64,000 bases of DNA from Ruminiclostridium sufflavum DSM 19573 (GCF_003208175.1 NZ_QKMR01000008.1:1-64000), one strand, 5' to 3'; shown: positions 36,501-45,455, numbered from the stretch's first letter. Numbers and translations are program-made. The notes: a model not told the origin generated them from the letters alone.

Positions 36501-37301
36501 ATGAATAATAATATTGTGAATTTAGAAAGTCATAAAAATAAAATAATTTGTTACTTCAGGCTGCGTACTACAAGGTTAAAGGATATAAATACTGACCTGC
36601 TGTATCAGAAATTTATCAGGCATAATTTTGTTATTTCCGATTTTCCTTCCGAAAATATCGATTTGTGGATTAAATATCAGGCACATATTTTTTTAATGGA
36701 GGAAGCGAAAAACAGGTCTGATATTTTCTACAGGCTTTTTGTCGAGCTTATATACAGCTACAGTGAATTCTACAAAAAGGCAGAGTTCAATCATTACAAA
36801 TCCTTTTATCCCGAACAGCTTTTCTTTGATGTCGATATTTCCACAGCACCATTAAGAACCTTGGTGACTGAATCAGGCTATCCAAACAGGACTCTCTGCT
36901 ATTGCTACAAATGTCTTCTCAGCGGATGGACTCCTCAAAGAATAGCAGCTGAACTCTCCTGCATGAAGCTGGACAGCATCCTGGATTTGTTCACCTCGCT
37001 GTATACGGATGAATCCGGCATGCATAAGCTATTTGTTGATTATATGTTTCTTCCCTTAAGAAAGGGGCTTAATGAAAGCTTAAACTATTATATAGAATTA
37101 TACGGAAACGATGATGAGAAGTTCCTGCATATAACAAAAAATATTCTATTTACAAGGACAGGTTCCACAAGGCTGGAGGATTATCTGGGAGAAAATAATC
37201 TTCAGCAAAAAGCCCATATGATTTCAGTTTGGTGCAACAGGATAAAAAACTCATTAATCAGAAATATAATACGTTTTCTTAAAAAGCAGGTATACTATTA
37301 A
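36501..37301 (+). CDS. Unrecognised cytoplasmic protein, possible regulator paired with a zf-HC2 protein
   Basis: The protein has 266 residues from the ATG at 36501 (AGGTG eight bases upstream). I do not recognise the family. It is basic and predicted mostly helical, with no signal peptide or membrane helix. One segment, GWTPQRIAAELSCMKLDSIL, looks like a helix-turn-helix. The next gene, 26 bp downstream on the same strand, encodes a zf-HC2 protein of the kind that usually inhibits ECF sigma factors. By position this could be a very divergent sigma-like or transcription-activating partner; no sigma region 2 or 4 motif can be pointed to. LacI operator-like sites lie in its upstream region. Confidence 0.75.
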   Translation: MNNNIVNLESHKNKIICYFRLRTTRLKDINTDLLYQKFIRHNFVISDFPSENIDLWIKYQAHIFLMEEAKNRSDIFYRLFVELIYSYSEFYKKAEFNHYKSFYPEQLFFDVDISTAPLRTLVTESGYPNRTLCYCYKCLLSGWTPQRIAAELSCMKLDSILDLFTSLYTDESGMHKLFVDYMFLPLRKGLNESLNYYIELYGNDDEKFLHITKNILFTRTGSTRLEDYLGENNLQQKAHMISVWCNRIKNSLIRNIIRFLKKQVYY

Positions 37302-37327
37302 ATTTTGAAAAGGAGGATAGAATTAAG

Positions 37328-37837
37328 ATGAATAATTCGTCCGGAAATTGCCCTACACCAGAAAAAATATTTAAGTATTTTTATATGGAGCTTGACAAAG
37401 ATGAAGAAGCTGAATTTGAAGCTCATTTTTCAGAATGTAGCCAATGTATTTCCGAATATGATTATTATAAAGATTTTATCGAGCAAATTACGCCTTCAGC
37501 AAGAGTACAGAAAGAAATATGGAAAAATGCAAATGCGGACACCTTCTCTGTCGCCGCCGCCGCAAGTAATAATACTTCAGGAACCTCGGAGATAATATCA
37601 ACCGACAGAAAATATCTTCTCAAAAAAATATCATATTTGGATAATACCGGCACATCACTGCTTGTGATTAAATTAATGGATTCAATTACCTCAGGCAGAA
37701 TACTTGTATATTACTTAGAAGATACTTCTTCCAACTTGATCGGCTCAGAATTAATTGACGAAGATAATAAGATTTGTTTTGAAGTAGACTCTGATATTCA
37801 ATTAACAAAGCTTTTAGTAACCTTTACAAGTGCTTGA
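37328..37837 (+). CDS. Zinc-finger (zf-HC2) anti-sigma-like cytoplasmic protein
   Basis: The 169-residue protein has Cys8, His33, Cys37 and Cys40 spaced as in zinc-binding anti-sigma domains (CPTPEKIF then HFSECSQC). Unlike most anti-sigma factors it has no membrane helix. The C-terminal 70 residues look like a small beta-rich domain (SLLVIKLMD, RILVYYLED, KLLVTFTSA). AAGGAGGATAG precedes the ATG. Its 3' end overlaps by 14 bp the 3' end of the opposite-strand Lon-discoidin gene. The likely role is binding and inhibiting the upstream gene product, which is inference from the family and context. Confidence 0.8.
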   Translation: MNNSSGNCPTPEKIFKYFYMELDKDEEAEFEAHFSECSQCISEYDYYKDFIEQITPSARVQKEIWKNANADTFSVAAAASNNTSGTSEIISTDRKYLLKKISYLDNTGTSLLVIKLMDSITSGRILVYYLEDTSSNLIGSELIDEDNKICFEVDSDIQLTKLLVTFTSA

Positions 37838-39287
37838 TTTCTTTCCCCTGCTTATTTGGGCTCCCTCCGGAATCTAAACAGCTTTGATCTAGGCTATCAC
37901 TAATAAAGGAAGCTGTGAACCTGATACCGGAGGTGCAGGTTTTTCTGTCCGGCGGGTTATTATTTGCTGTGTCTTTTAACCCCTGTAAATTTTCGCTGCA
38001 GGCAGCTTTTGAATTGCCGCTGCCGTAATGCGTAAAAACAGCAGCTAACGAAGTCCTTTGCAACGGCTGCATTTCGTACCGTGCCTGCTTTTTTCCATAT
38101 ACCTCAAACTCCCGCAAAGAATACCCATATTTAGTTGCCCTCTGCCAGGCATACATTTTTACATATCTTGCCTGAACAGTATCAAAATTTATTACGTTTG
38201 CTCCACCCTTATTATCGCTCTTGCTGTAAACTACAGCCCATGCAAAACCATCACTCGAAACCTGTATCTGGTATTGCTTTGCATACGCCTCTTCCCAGTA
38301 TAATACAACACTTGAAACGGCCTGCAGCTTCCCTAAATCAATATAAAGCCACTGTTGGTCAGAATGCTCGGAGGACCATCTGCTGTCTTTATTCCCATCA
38401 ACCGCATTAACTGAAGAATTTTCAAGATTCTCATCCGAGCTGGCATAGGCAATTCTTTTATATGCCAGATTGACAGAACCTGATGCAATCGACAATACAT
38501 GCGATCTGTATATGGATATGCACATAATAATTATTGTCAGAGCGATCAGCATTACCTTTAATATTTTCAAGTTTTTAAAAGCAATTATTCCATATTTCAG
38601 TATTCTCAGAATATTTTTTGCTGTGCCGAGGAAATATTTGTATAGCTCTGACATGCTGCTTTCATTATATAGGTGTCCACAGCTTTTCCCCTGAGTATTG
38701 GCATCCTGCAAGATACCAATTTCACAAAACAGCTGTCTTATGCTTGAAACATCCTTTAGCTTAATATCACTGTTTTTCACTGCAACACGAAAGGCCTTGT
38801 CCTGCTCCAGTAATATTCTGAGCTCTTCACAGTTTTCACTGGGATAAAACAATAATTCCACATTTTTGAATATCGCTCCCAGTATTTTTTCTTTAAGGCC
38901 ATTTATACTTCTTATATTTCCGATAATATCCACTTCACCGGTAGCGGCAATTATTTCGGGAATATCAAATGAAGGTTCAATTATCCCTCCCTTTTTCAGC
39001 TCTGCTGCAAATGCAACTGAATAGGCAAGACCTGCACTGCTGCCGTCAACCTGTCTGGTGAAATCCTTGACAGTAACTGAAATAGGCGTTTTTTGTATGA
39101 AAGCTTTAAAATCTTTAGAAAATAAAACTTCATAAGCGCATTCTATTCCTTTTCTTGCGGATTCCTTAACCTTGGAAGAGCGAAAACTCTGAAAGTATAT
39201 ATCTAAAGCTTCTTTTACCTCAACATTGAGTAATTTTATTATCACCTGTTCGGCTGTTCCATTATCGAACAATGCATATGTAGGCAT
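37824..39287 (-). CDS. Transmembrane protein with Lon-type (S16) protease domain and extracellular discoidin domain
   Basis: The protein has 487 residues. Residues about 20-195 match the Lon proteolytic domain without an AAA+ ATPase: VDGSSAGLAYSVAF carries the catalytic serine (about S84), and GEVDIIGNIRSINGLKEKIL carries the catalytic lysine (about K134). A membrane helix at about 243-260 (KVMLIALTIIIMCISIY) is followed by an F5/8 type C (discoidin/CBM32-like) domain at about 266-398 (SSVNAVDGNKDSRWSSEHSD, QWLYIDLGKLQAVSSVVLYW, YVKMYAW, REFEVYG). A low-complexity tail ends the protein. With no signal peptide, the simplest topology is protease inside and glycan-binding domain outside. It is tail-to-tail with the zf-HC2 gene. 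I know of no described protein with this architecture. Confidence 0.88.
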   Translation of the reverse strand: MPTYALFDNGTAEQVIIKLLNVEVKEALDIYFQSFRSSKVKESARKGIECAYEVLFSKDFKAFIQKTPISVTVKDFTRQVDGSSAGLAYSVAFAAELKKGGIIEPSFDIPEIIAATGEVDIIGNIRSINGLKEKILGAIFKNVELLFYPSENCEELRILLEQDKAFRVAVKNSDIKLKDVSSIRQLFCEIGILQDANTQGKSCGHLYNESSMSELYKYFLGTAKNILRILKYGIIAFKNLKILKVMLIALTIIIMCISIYRSHVLSIASGSVNLAYKRIAYASSDENLENSSVNAVDGNKDSRWSSEHSDQQWLYIDLGKLQAVSSVVLYWEEAYAKQYQIQVSSDGFAWAVVYSKSDNKGGANVINFDTVQARYVKMYAWQRATKYGYSLREFEVYGKKQARYEMQPLQRTSLAAVFTHYGSGNSKAACSENLQGLKDTANNNPPDRKTCTSGIRFTASFISDSLDQSCLDSGGSPNKQGKEIKHL

Positions 39288-39296
39288 ATTCCCCTC

Positions 39297-39414
39297 CGTA
39301 CAACAGCCAGATGGGACAAATCTTACCGCATCTGTTTCTTGTTGCTTCTGTCAACTCAAAGTCATAAACGCATCCTAACCTCCACGCCAAGCATTGGCAC
39401 AAATATTTGGTAAA
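39297..39414 (-). repeat. Dispersed GCGTGGAGG-type repeat, copy 3
   Basis: On the minus strand TTTACCAAATATTTGTGCC is followed by a loop and GGCGTGGAGGTT; the core is at 39381-39414. It matches the copies at 45311-45345 and 45431-45455. The GCC/GGC stem differs between copies in paired positions. The element may extend to about 39297, just before the Lon-discoidin start. The 505-bp gap 39288-39792 otherwise holds only AT-rich DNA and a terminator. Confidence 0.5.
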
Positions 39415-39627
39415 GACTTCATTGGAGAACCTCTGCTTCGCAGCGGTAAACTATTTTTATTTTGCAGCTGCATATTGTTTCTTTCATGATAACCGCGGCA
39501 TATCGAAATATACTTCTGTATATATTTTACAATATTTGTATTTTTTATAATATATCTTATTTTTTACAATATTTATAAAATATCCCTTAAATATTTTGTT
39601 TAATTATACTATTGAAAATTAAAAAAC

Positions 39628-39655
39628 AAGGATTTATGCTTAGGCATAAATCCTT
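39628..39655 (-). terminator. Intrinsic terminator of the biosynthetic operon
   Basis: Minus-strand AAGGATTTATGC, loop CTAA, GCATAAATCCTT forms a perfect 12-pair stem. It is followed after one G by six T residues. It lies about 140 bp after the methyltransferase stop. Confidence 0.9.
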
Positions 39656-39792
39656 TAAGCGTTGAGCAGAAGGGCTTATCCTCAGATCAACGGTCTTTCA
39701 ATTTCTATAATGAGCTGATTATTACAATAAGCTTATTATCATGTTTCGTTTATTCTATTTATACGGTAATTTTGTCTGTAATGAAGGTGGAA

Positions 39793-40383
39793 TCACATAC
39801 CTGCATTAAACGGTATGAAATGGTCCCATCTTCTTTCCTCATTTCTTACTTTCTTAACAATAATCAGCTCACCCACAGACACATCAATAATCTCATAATT
39901 TTTTTTATTGTTGGCAATCCATGATATAACTGCCCTTGTAGACGGCATCCAATAGTCATGGAAACATACATAGCCATTCTCCTCCAGTATCATATCTATA
40001 AAATAAAAATCTACAAATATACTGTCAAACAGGTGAAGTCCGTCAATAAAAGCAAAATCCACCCTCACTCCCTCCATAAGCATCCGGGGAAGCGCAGTAT
40101 CGGAAAATTCCTCTCTGAAATCAAGAAAACGCCTGAATCCAAGCCTTTCCATATTCTTTATACCCGCATTCTGAAAATCCCTCTTTTGAAAAGGGTCTAT
40201 TGCGTAATGCCTGCTTTGTGTAGCTGAAATAATGGCCGCTGCAGAGCATCCATACGCAAAGCCCACTTCCAATGTCTTTTTAATATTATTTCTCTTCAGA
40301 AAGTTGGATATAAATTCTCCTTCCTCTTTTGATACCGGTATTAAATTTTCTGTTCCCAACTCCTCGTAAATTTCACCTAACAT
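39793..40383 (-). CDS. Class I SAM-dependent methyltransferase (Methyltransf_24 type)
   Basis: The 196-residue protein has the SAM-binding motif TLEVGFAYGCSA, an acidic segment YAIDPF and the FAFIDGLHLFDSIFVD and GYVCFHDYW blocks. These are typical of small O-methyltransferases and related sugar-tailoring enzymes. It is the last gene of the eleven-gene operon that begins with the class III aminotransferase. The likely role is methylation of a small molecule or glycan made by the cluster; the target is unknown. Confidence 0.88.
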   Translation of the reverse strand: MLGEIYEELGTENLIPVSKEEGEFISNFLKRNNIKKTLEVGFAYGCSAAAIISATQSRHYAIDPFQKRDFQNAGIKNMERLGFRRFLDFREEFSDTALPRMLMEGVRVDFAFIDGLHLFDSIFVDFYFIDMILEENGYVCFHDYWMPSTRAVISWIANNKKNYEIIDVSVGELIIVKKVRNEERRWDHFIPFNAGM

Positions 40384-40426
40384 TTCCCCAGCCTCCTTAT
40401 AGCTTCATTTATTACATACATACTCC

Positions 40427-41572
40427 TTACATGCTTAATGCCTTCGCTCTATGAGGAGTAATATTTCCAAGACTCACAACAGGGTCCTCAAAAACCGGGC
40501 TCTTTAAAACCCTCATCAGCTGTGGGTATTCTTTATGCTCAGACCTGCAAACCGCATTTTCGTTATACTCCTCTATGCTCCAGGACTGCCAGTCATCCAA
40601 GCTGCTGAAGGCAAGCTGATCAGCGTTAATTTTTTTTGCAATTGCTATTGCCTCTGTCATCTCCCTGTAATTCTTCTTTTGAACAATAAAGGCAAGTATA
40701 AGCCTCTTGAGCTCATTTTCCTTTCTTTTTACGCCCAGAAATTCAATGTTTTCCAAAAGCCTGTCAAAATCCCCATTTACTCTGGTTTTTTTATATGTTT
40801 CAGAGGTGGCGGCATCCATGGTTATAAAAATATAATCAATATTTGAATGGATTTTTTTCATCTTTTCCCATGCCTCCGGCGTCAGCATTATACCATTAGT
40901 CATAATAAAAAATTTCAGAAAAGGGTACCTGCTTCCATCAAAATTGTAAAGCAGGCTTCTGTATATAGACGATGCGAAAGGATCACCTGCTCCTGTCACA
41001 TAAAAGCCCCTGACATTTTCGAAGCCGCCCTTCTCTATATCACCGAACAGCTTTTTATGAGCCGCAAGCCTTCTTTCATACTCCTTGCCCTGAGCATAGA
41101 CAATATTGCCCGGACGGCAGCTTGGACATCTGAGATTACAGGTCTCGTCATATGCCAAATTGTAAACCGCAGGAAATATATCCATGATAGTTTTGCCTTC
41201 AAGCATACGCCTGATCCAAGGTCCAAGGTCCTTAACAAGCTTAAGGGAGCTCTCAAGCTCAATACCTCCGTCTTCGGCATCAACCGCCTTTTGCAGTTCA
41301 GCCTTTGTGTAGAGAGGGAAAGCTTCACTGATAAGATACGGACATTTTGTCTTGCTGCAATACCTGTATGTACCGTCTATAACACTCTGCCTCACCAACT
41401 GCATTTTTTCAGAGTTCCACATTTCCTCCAAAGTCATATATTCTATACACCCGTTATAAGCACCGGGCAGCCATGCCTCACAGCAGCAGGCCGCTCTGTT
41501 ATCCAATGTAATGTCAAGCTGGACAAAGGGCTTCACACAATATAATCCGCTTAAATCCTTTGATTTTTCCAT
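40427..41572 (-). CDS. Radical SAM enzyme with N-terminal SPASM-like cysteine cluster
   Basis: The 381-residue protein has the radical-SAM motif CNLRCPSC (Cys145, 149, 152) in the middle. The first 80 residues (YCVKPFVQLDI, ACCCEAWLPG, YCSKTKCPYL) resemble a SPASM auxiliary iron-sulfur domain. SPASM domains normally follow the radical-SAM barrel, so the order is permuted. The barrel continues with GFYVTGAGDPFASS and FFIMTNGIMLT. Such enzymes modify peptides, sugars or cofactors. AAGGAGG-type spacing and a 22-bp gap to the MATE gene place it in the operon. Confidence 0.9.
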   Translation of the reverse strand: MEKSKDLSGLYCVKPFVQLDITLDNRAACCCEAWLPGAYNGCIEYMTLEEMWNSEKMQLVRQSVIDGTYRYCSKTKCPYLISEAFPLYTKAELQKAVDAEDGGIELESSLKLVKDLGPWIRRMLEGKTIMDIFPAVYNLAYDETCNLRCPSCRPGNIVYAQGKEYERRLAAHKKLFGDIEKGGFENVRGFYVTGAGDPFASSIYRSLLYNFDGSRYPFLKFFIMTNGIMLTPEAWEKMKKIHSNIDYIFITMDAATSETYKKTRVNGDFDRLLENIEFLGVKRKENELKRLILAFIVQKKNYREMTEAIAIAKKINADQLAFSSLDDWQSWSIEEYNENAVCRSEHKEYPQLMRVLKSPVFEDPVVSLGNITPHRAKALSM

Positions 41573-41594
41573 ATACTTAATATCCTCCTTTCCA

Positions 41595-42965
41595 TTAACT
41601 CAAAGCTATATCGGCAATCCATCTTTTTGAAAAAAATCTTTTTAAGCCGCCTGCCATTTTAGCAATTTCCTCTGCCGCAGCCAGCAATACTACCCAGTAA
41701 ACGGGAAGATGCAGTACAAAGGCTCCCAGCAGCGCAAGCGGTATCCCTATCCCCCACATTGTCACCAAGTCCAGAGCCATAGGGAATCTTGTATCACCTC
41801 CGCAGCGCAAGATTCCAACAACAAGTATTATATTGCACACCTTTACACTGAGTATGAACCCGGTAACAGTCAACAAGTACCAAGTGTTAATGTAAGCCGC
41901 CGATGACAGCAAATAGAAGGATAAAATGCCTTTTGCACTCAAGACAAGCACAGCCCCCATCAAAACAGAGCCTATGACTGTTAGTGCAAGAAAGCTCTTT
42001 GAGCATCTAAAGGCTTTTTCATTTAAACCTGCTCCAATATAATTGCCGGTAAAAATTGAGCAAGTACTGGTCATTCCGACAAAAAGTGTGGTAAACATTC
42101 CCTCTACGGACGAACAGATATTTACTGCCGCAATTGCCTCAACACCCATTTTTGCATATATCCAGTTATACGTTACTATCCCTAGGTACCATACTATGTC
42201 ATTTATAATAACAGACAAAGACACCTTGGAAAACTTGGCTGCAAATTCCCGGTCAAAGCTGAACAGTTCCTTTATTCCAGCAGCTGCCGGAGACTTTCCT
42301 GCATATATAAAAATCAATATTACAATACACTCAGCATATCGCAAAACACTTGCGGAAACAGCTGCCCCGTAAACTCCCATTTCCGGGAAGCCCAGCCTGC
42401 CATAAATAAAAGCATAGTTCAGAAAAATATTCACAACTAAAGTTCCGGCACTTAGCACCAGCGGAAATATCGCATTTCCCGTACTTTTCATCAATGCAAT
42501 GTAGCATGTCCCGACAGCCGCTGCCACATAGCTCAATCCTTTAATCCTCAAATAAGTGGCTCCCGCCTCCAAAACTTCAGGATTGCTTGTAAAGACACCA
42601 ACTATATACCTTGGAAGCGCTATTGCAGCAAAAGAGAATATAACCGCTACTGCAACGGCCGCAGTCAAGCTGAAGCCAATCACCTTATGCAGACTCCTTA
42701 CATCTTTCTTCCCCCAGAACTGGGAGGCAAAGATAACCGAGGAATTAAAAACACCGTTAAATACATATGTAAGCAGATTATAAAACTGATTTGCTATACC
42801 TACAGCCGCTATTGAGGTTTCTCCAAGTCTGGCAACCATAAACATGTCAATAGAGTTCACTATGTATCCCACTAAAGCCTGCAGTGATAAAAGAAGTGTA
42901 AATCTAAACAAAAACGAACGTGACCTGTTTTCATCAAATGTGCTCTCCATACCGGAATATCTCAC
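41595..42965 (-). CDS. MATE-family multidrug/metabolite exporter
   Basis: The membrane protein has 456 residues and about twelve helices in two similar halves. Typical segments are LVGYIVNSIDMFMVARLG, AAVGIANQFYNLLTYVFN and VEAIAAVNICSSVEGMFTTL. It probably exports the product of the surrounding cluster by sodium or proton antiport. The start is uncertain: a GTG at 42965 lies very close to AAGGGG, while the ATG at 42950 is rather far from it. The second MATE gene of the window (61534) is not closely similar. Confidence 0.92.
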   Translation of the reverse strand: MRYSGMESTFDENRSRSFLFRFTLLLSLQALVGYIVNSIDMFMVARLGETSIAAVGIANQFYNLLTYVFNGVFNSSVIFASQFWGKKDVRSLHKVIGFSLTAAVAVAVIFSFAAIALPRYIVGVFTSNPEVLEAGATYLRIKGLSYVAAAVGTCYIALMKSTGNAIFPLVLSAGTLVVNIFLNYAFIYGRLGFPEMGVYGAAVSASVLRYAECIVILIFIYAGKSPAAAGIKELFSFDREFAAKFSKVSLSVIINDIVWYLGIVTYNWIYAKMGVEAIAAVNICSSVEGMFTTLFVGMTSTCSIFTGNYIGAGLNEKAFRCSKSFLALTVIGSVLMGAVLVLSAKGILSFYLLSSAAYINTWYLLTVTGFILSVKVCNIILVVGILRCGGDTRFPMALDLVTMWGIGIPLALLGAFVLHLPVYWVVLLAAAEEIAKMAGGLKRFFSKRWIADIALS

Positions 42966-43023
42966 CCCTTCAAGCGTAAATTTTTACTAATGCCGGCAGC
43001 TCCATATTTCTTCACAATAATGT

Positions 43024-44382
43024 TCAGAGCTCCATTATAGATATCTCTTCCAATTTGGACCTTAAATTATTTACCGAATTAATATACCTGCTTGTGTGAT
43101 AGTAATGGTTTTCAAAAGCATCCTGCAGTGCATCCGGTTCGCTTACATTTGCCTGATAAATAAAGGAAAGCTGTGTTTTTATATCTATCATTTGTTTCAT
43201 GGAAAAATTCTTTGCTGTCTTAAGGTTCAGCGCAGCTTCAAAGGGTATGAACAAGTCCGGAGTTATTTCCTTATCAGGATATTGCTCTTTAAATTCTTCC
43301 TCCTGAAAGCTTGGCATATATGTGCTAAAAACCGCGCATTTGCTTTCCAGCTTCATAGCAAGGTTATAAGTGCTTTGCAGCGTATCCCAGGTCTCATTTG
43401 GAAAGCCTACAATATAGAAAGCTAATGTGATAACATTTTTCTTATGTAAATAATCAATTAAAAGCTTTGTCTTTTCATGCTTATAAACAGGCCTGTTGAA
43501 TTCTTGAAGTACATTTCCCTCAGCAGATTCCACTCCGAAAAATATAAATTTCATGCCCGCCGCCGTCATTGTATCTATAAGCTCAGTATCAAGAGATTCC
43601 AGTCTGGTTTCACAATACCAATCAAACTTAAGGCCCTGCTCTATTATCCTTTTGCATAACTCAAGCACTGTTTTCTTATTTGCAGTAAAATATTGGTCTC
43701 TGAACTGAATAATCTTAAATCCCAGTGAAATCAAATGTTTTATATCAGACAGAACCTTGTCAAGCTCTCTGAATTCAAATTTCTTTCCGTAAAAGGAGGC
43801 ATACGGGCAGTAAGAGCAGCCCACTGCACATCCCCTGCTCATATAAAGGGTTCCCCTCTTCTCACCTGAAATCACCACATATTTATCGTATGGAAAAAGT
43901 GAATAATCAGGAGTGGGAAATTCATTAATGTCAAGAGAAGGAAGCTTGTTTTCCAGCATACTGTTAACATAGTATTCCATAGGAATCTCCGGAACATCAT
44001 CGATTTCAGGGATATTCACTGCAATCCATTTTTTAAGGAGCTTTGCCGTATGTCCCGCAAATACCATTCTCGATGTATAGTTATACCTTTTCAAATATTT
44101 TGCAAAGTCAATATCGTATCTTACCGTCGGCGAAGCTGCCTTCAAAATAATGACATCATACTTTCCGTTCATTCTTTTTATAACATCCTTTGGCAAGAGC
44201 TTTTCTGCATTTGCATCTATTATGTCCAGCTGAACAGATTTATCATTTTTGGCAATAGTGGCTGCATAAATCATCGGAAGATCCGGAAAAGCCTGAGGCA
44301 GATGCTCGGAAGTTCCTAAATCGCCCATCATGTCACTGTTTATCGTAATCCCGTAGTAGGGTCTTAAAAGTAAAAGTTTCAT
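43024..44382 (-). CDS. B12-binding-domain radical SAM enzyme
   Basis: The 452-residue protein begins with a cobalamin-binding-like Rossmann region (MKLLLLRPYYG, QLDIIDANAEKL, YDVIILKAASPTVRYD, MVFAGHTAKLL). The radical-SAM motif CAVGCSYC (Cys185, 189, 192) follows, with barrel strands FIFFGVESAEGNVL and LAFYIVGFPNET. Members methylate unreactive carbons or rearrange rings. The DxHxxG cobalamin motif is not clear, so cobalamin use is uncertain. AAAGGAG precedes the ATG. Confidence 0.9.
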   Translation of the reverse strand: MKLLLLRPYYGITINSDMMGDLGTSEHLPQAFPDLPMIYAATIAKNDKSVQLDIIDANAEKLLPKDVIKRMNGKYDVIILKAASPTVRYDIDFAKYLKRYNYTSRMVFAGHTAKLLKKWIAVNIPEIDDVPEIPMEYYVNSMLENKLPSLDINEFPTPDYSLFPYDKYVVISGEKRGTLYMSRGCAVGCSYCPYASFYGKKFEFRELDKVLSDIKHLISLGFKIIQFRDQYFTANKKTVLELCKRIIEQGLKFDWYCETRLESLDTELIDTMTAAGMKFIFFGVESAEGNVLQEFNRPVYKHEKTKLLIDYLHKKNVITLAFYIVGFPNETWDTLQSTYNLAMKLESKCAVFSTYMPSFQEEEFKEQYPDKEITPDLFIPFEAALNLKTAKNFSMKQMIDIKTQLSFIYQANVSEPDALQDAFENHYYHTSRYINSVNNLRSKLEEISIMEL

Positions 44383-44401
44383 AGGAATTGCTCCTTTCGT
44401 T

Positions 44402-45304
44402 TCACTGTCCCTTTTGTCCCAGTTCTATTAATTTTTCATTTAATTCCTCGCATGCTGTTGTCAGCCAAAGCCTTGTCGCTGCTGTGTTGTATTTTTTATC
44501 CATCCTGTGCTTCTTTTCCATAAATGCTTCGTCGAAGGCTTCGTAGAAGCCGGAATTTTTTGCATGTGGGTAATGAATACTCTCAGCCGCTCTGCTCATT
44601 ACAAACCTGACGTTGTTCCTCTCCAAAGCCAGAGCCAAATCAGAGTCCTCCCCTCCCCATGAAGTATAAAATTCGTCGAACAGACCAGCCTTGATTAAAG
44701 CAGCTCTTGGTACTGATACATGGCAGGTCCAGAATATCACCCATGGTGCGGGCCACTTTGAAAGATTATCTCCGTGCTTTAGATACAGAGGCTCTCTGTT
44801 GTCACAGATTCCGAGCTTCTTCAGCTTTTCAATGGAGCTGTCCGCATTTTGAACATCCACAAGCTCCAGCAAGCTATTTTCATTTCTGTTATAATCATCA
44901 AATCCGTAAACATAACCTATAACAGCACTGGGCCTGCTGCTGCAACGGTATATTTTCAAATGCTCCTCAACCGCATGTGTACCGAGCATAACCGAGGAGT
45001 CCACAAAAATACATAAGGGGGCATCCGCATTAAGGATGCCTGTATTCCTTGCCTTAGCAGCCCGGAAGCCCATATCCTCCTGATAAAAATATTTAAAATT
45101 CAGCTTGCTGAAATAATTTTTTACCATTTCCCTCGTATCATCCGAAGACCCGTCATCCACAACTATAACCTGTAATAAACGTGTATCTACTGATTGTTTA
45201 AGAATAGAATCAACAGTATATTTAAGCAGCCTGCTTTGATTGTAGGTTGGTATTATAATACTTGCAAGCGGCTGCATATCTCCCTGTGTGTGCATTTCAT
45301 TCAT
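44402..45304 (-). CDS. Family 2 glycosyltransferase
   Basis: The 300-residue protein starts at the ATG at 45304, behind GTGGGGG. The open frame extends 49 codons further to 45451, but that part is made of a dispersed repeat and has no relation to glycosyltransferases. The GT-A fold shows ASIIIPTYNQSRLL, VIVVDDGSSDD, AKARNTGI, an acidic CIFVDSS, and the late TSWGGEDSDLALAL acceptor/base motif of the galactosyltransferase-like C-terminus. It should add a sugar from a nucleotide donor to an unknown acceptor in the cytoplasm. Confidence 0.92.
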   Translation of the reverse strand: MNEMHTQGDMQPLASIIIPTYNQSRLLKYTVDSILKQSVDTRLLQVIVVDDGSSDDTREMVKNYFSKLNFKYFYQEDMGFRAAKARNTGILNADAPLCIFVDSSVMLGTHAVEEHLKIYRCSSRPSAVIGYVYGFDDYNRNENSLLELVDVQNADSSIEKLKKLGICDNREPLYLKHGDNLSKWPAPWVIFWTCHVSVPRAALIKAGLFDEFYTSWGGEDSDLALALERNNVRFVMSRAAESIHYPHAKNSGFYEAFDEAFMEKKHRMDKKYNTAATRLWLTTACEELNEKLIELGQKGQ

Positions 45305-45310
45305 GTTAAC

Positions 45311-45345
45311 CCCCACGCCGAGTTCCGGCACAAAAATTTGGTAAA
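45311..45345 (-). repeat. Dispersed GCGTGGAGG-type repeat, copy 2
   Basis: Minus-strand TTTACCAAATTTTTGTGCC, loop GGAACT, CGGCGTGGGGGTT. It sits directly upstream of the glycosyltransferase start and appears to supply its ribosome-binding site. Confidence 0.6.
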
Positions 45346-45430
45346 CCATCGCGGATGTACGCCAGCTTTTTATTGCTCGAAAATGCACCATGTTTGTACA
45401 AACTTTGTTTTCAAGCTTTTCAAGCTGCCC

Positions 45431-45455
45431 TCCACGCTGAGTTTTCGGCACAAGT
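45431..45455 (-). repeat. Dispersed GCGTGGAGG-type repeat, copy 1
   Basis: Minus-strand ACTTGTGCC, GAAAACT, CAGCGTGGAGG. This shorter copy lies about 90 bp upstream of copy 2, between the DUF362 and glycosyltransferase genes. Confidence 0.55.

Noticed and set aside
45305-45451. 49-codon N-terminal extension of the glycosyltransferase frame
   Set aside because: It is composed of dispersed repeat DNA; the GT-A fold begins after the ATG at 45304, which has its own ribosome site.
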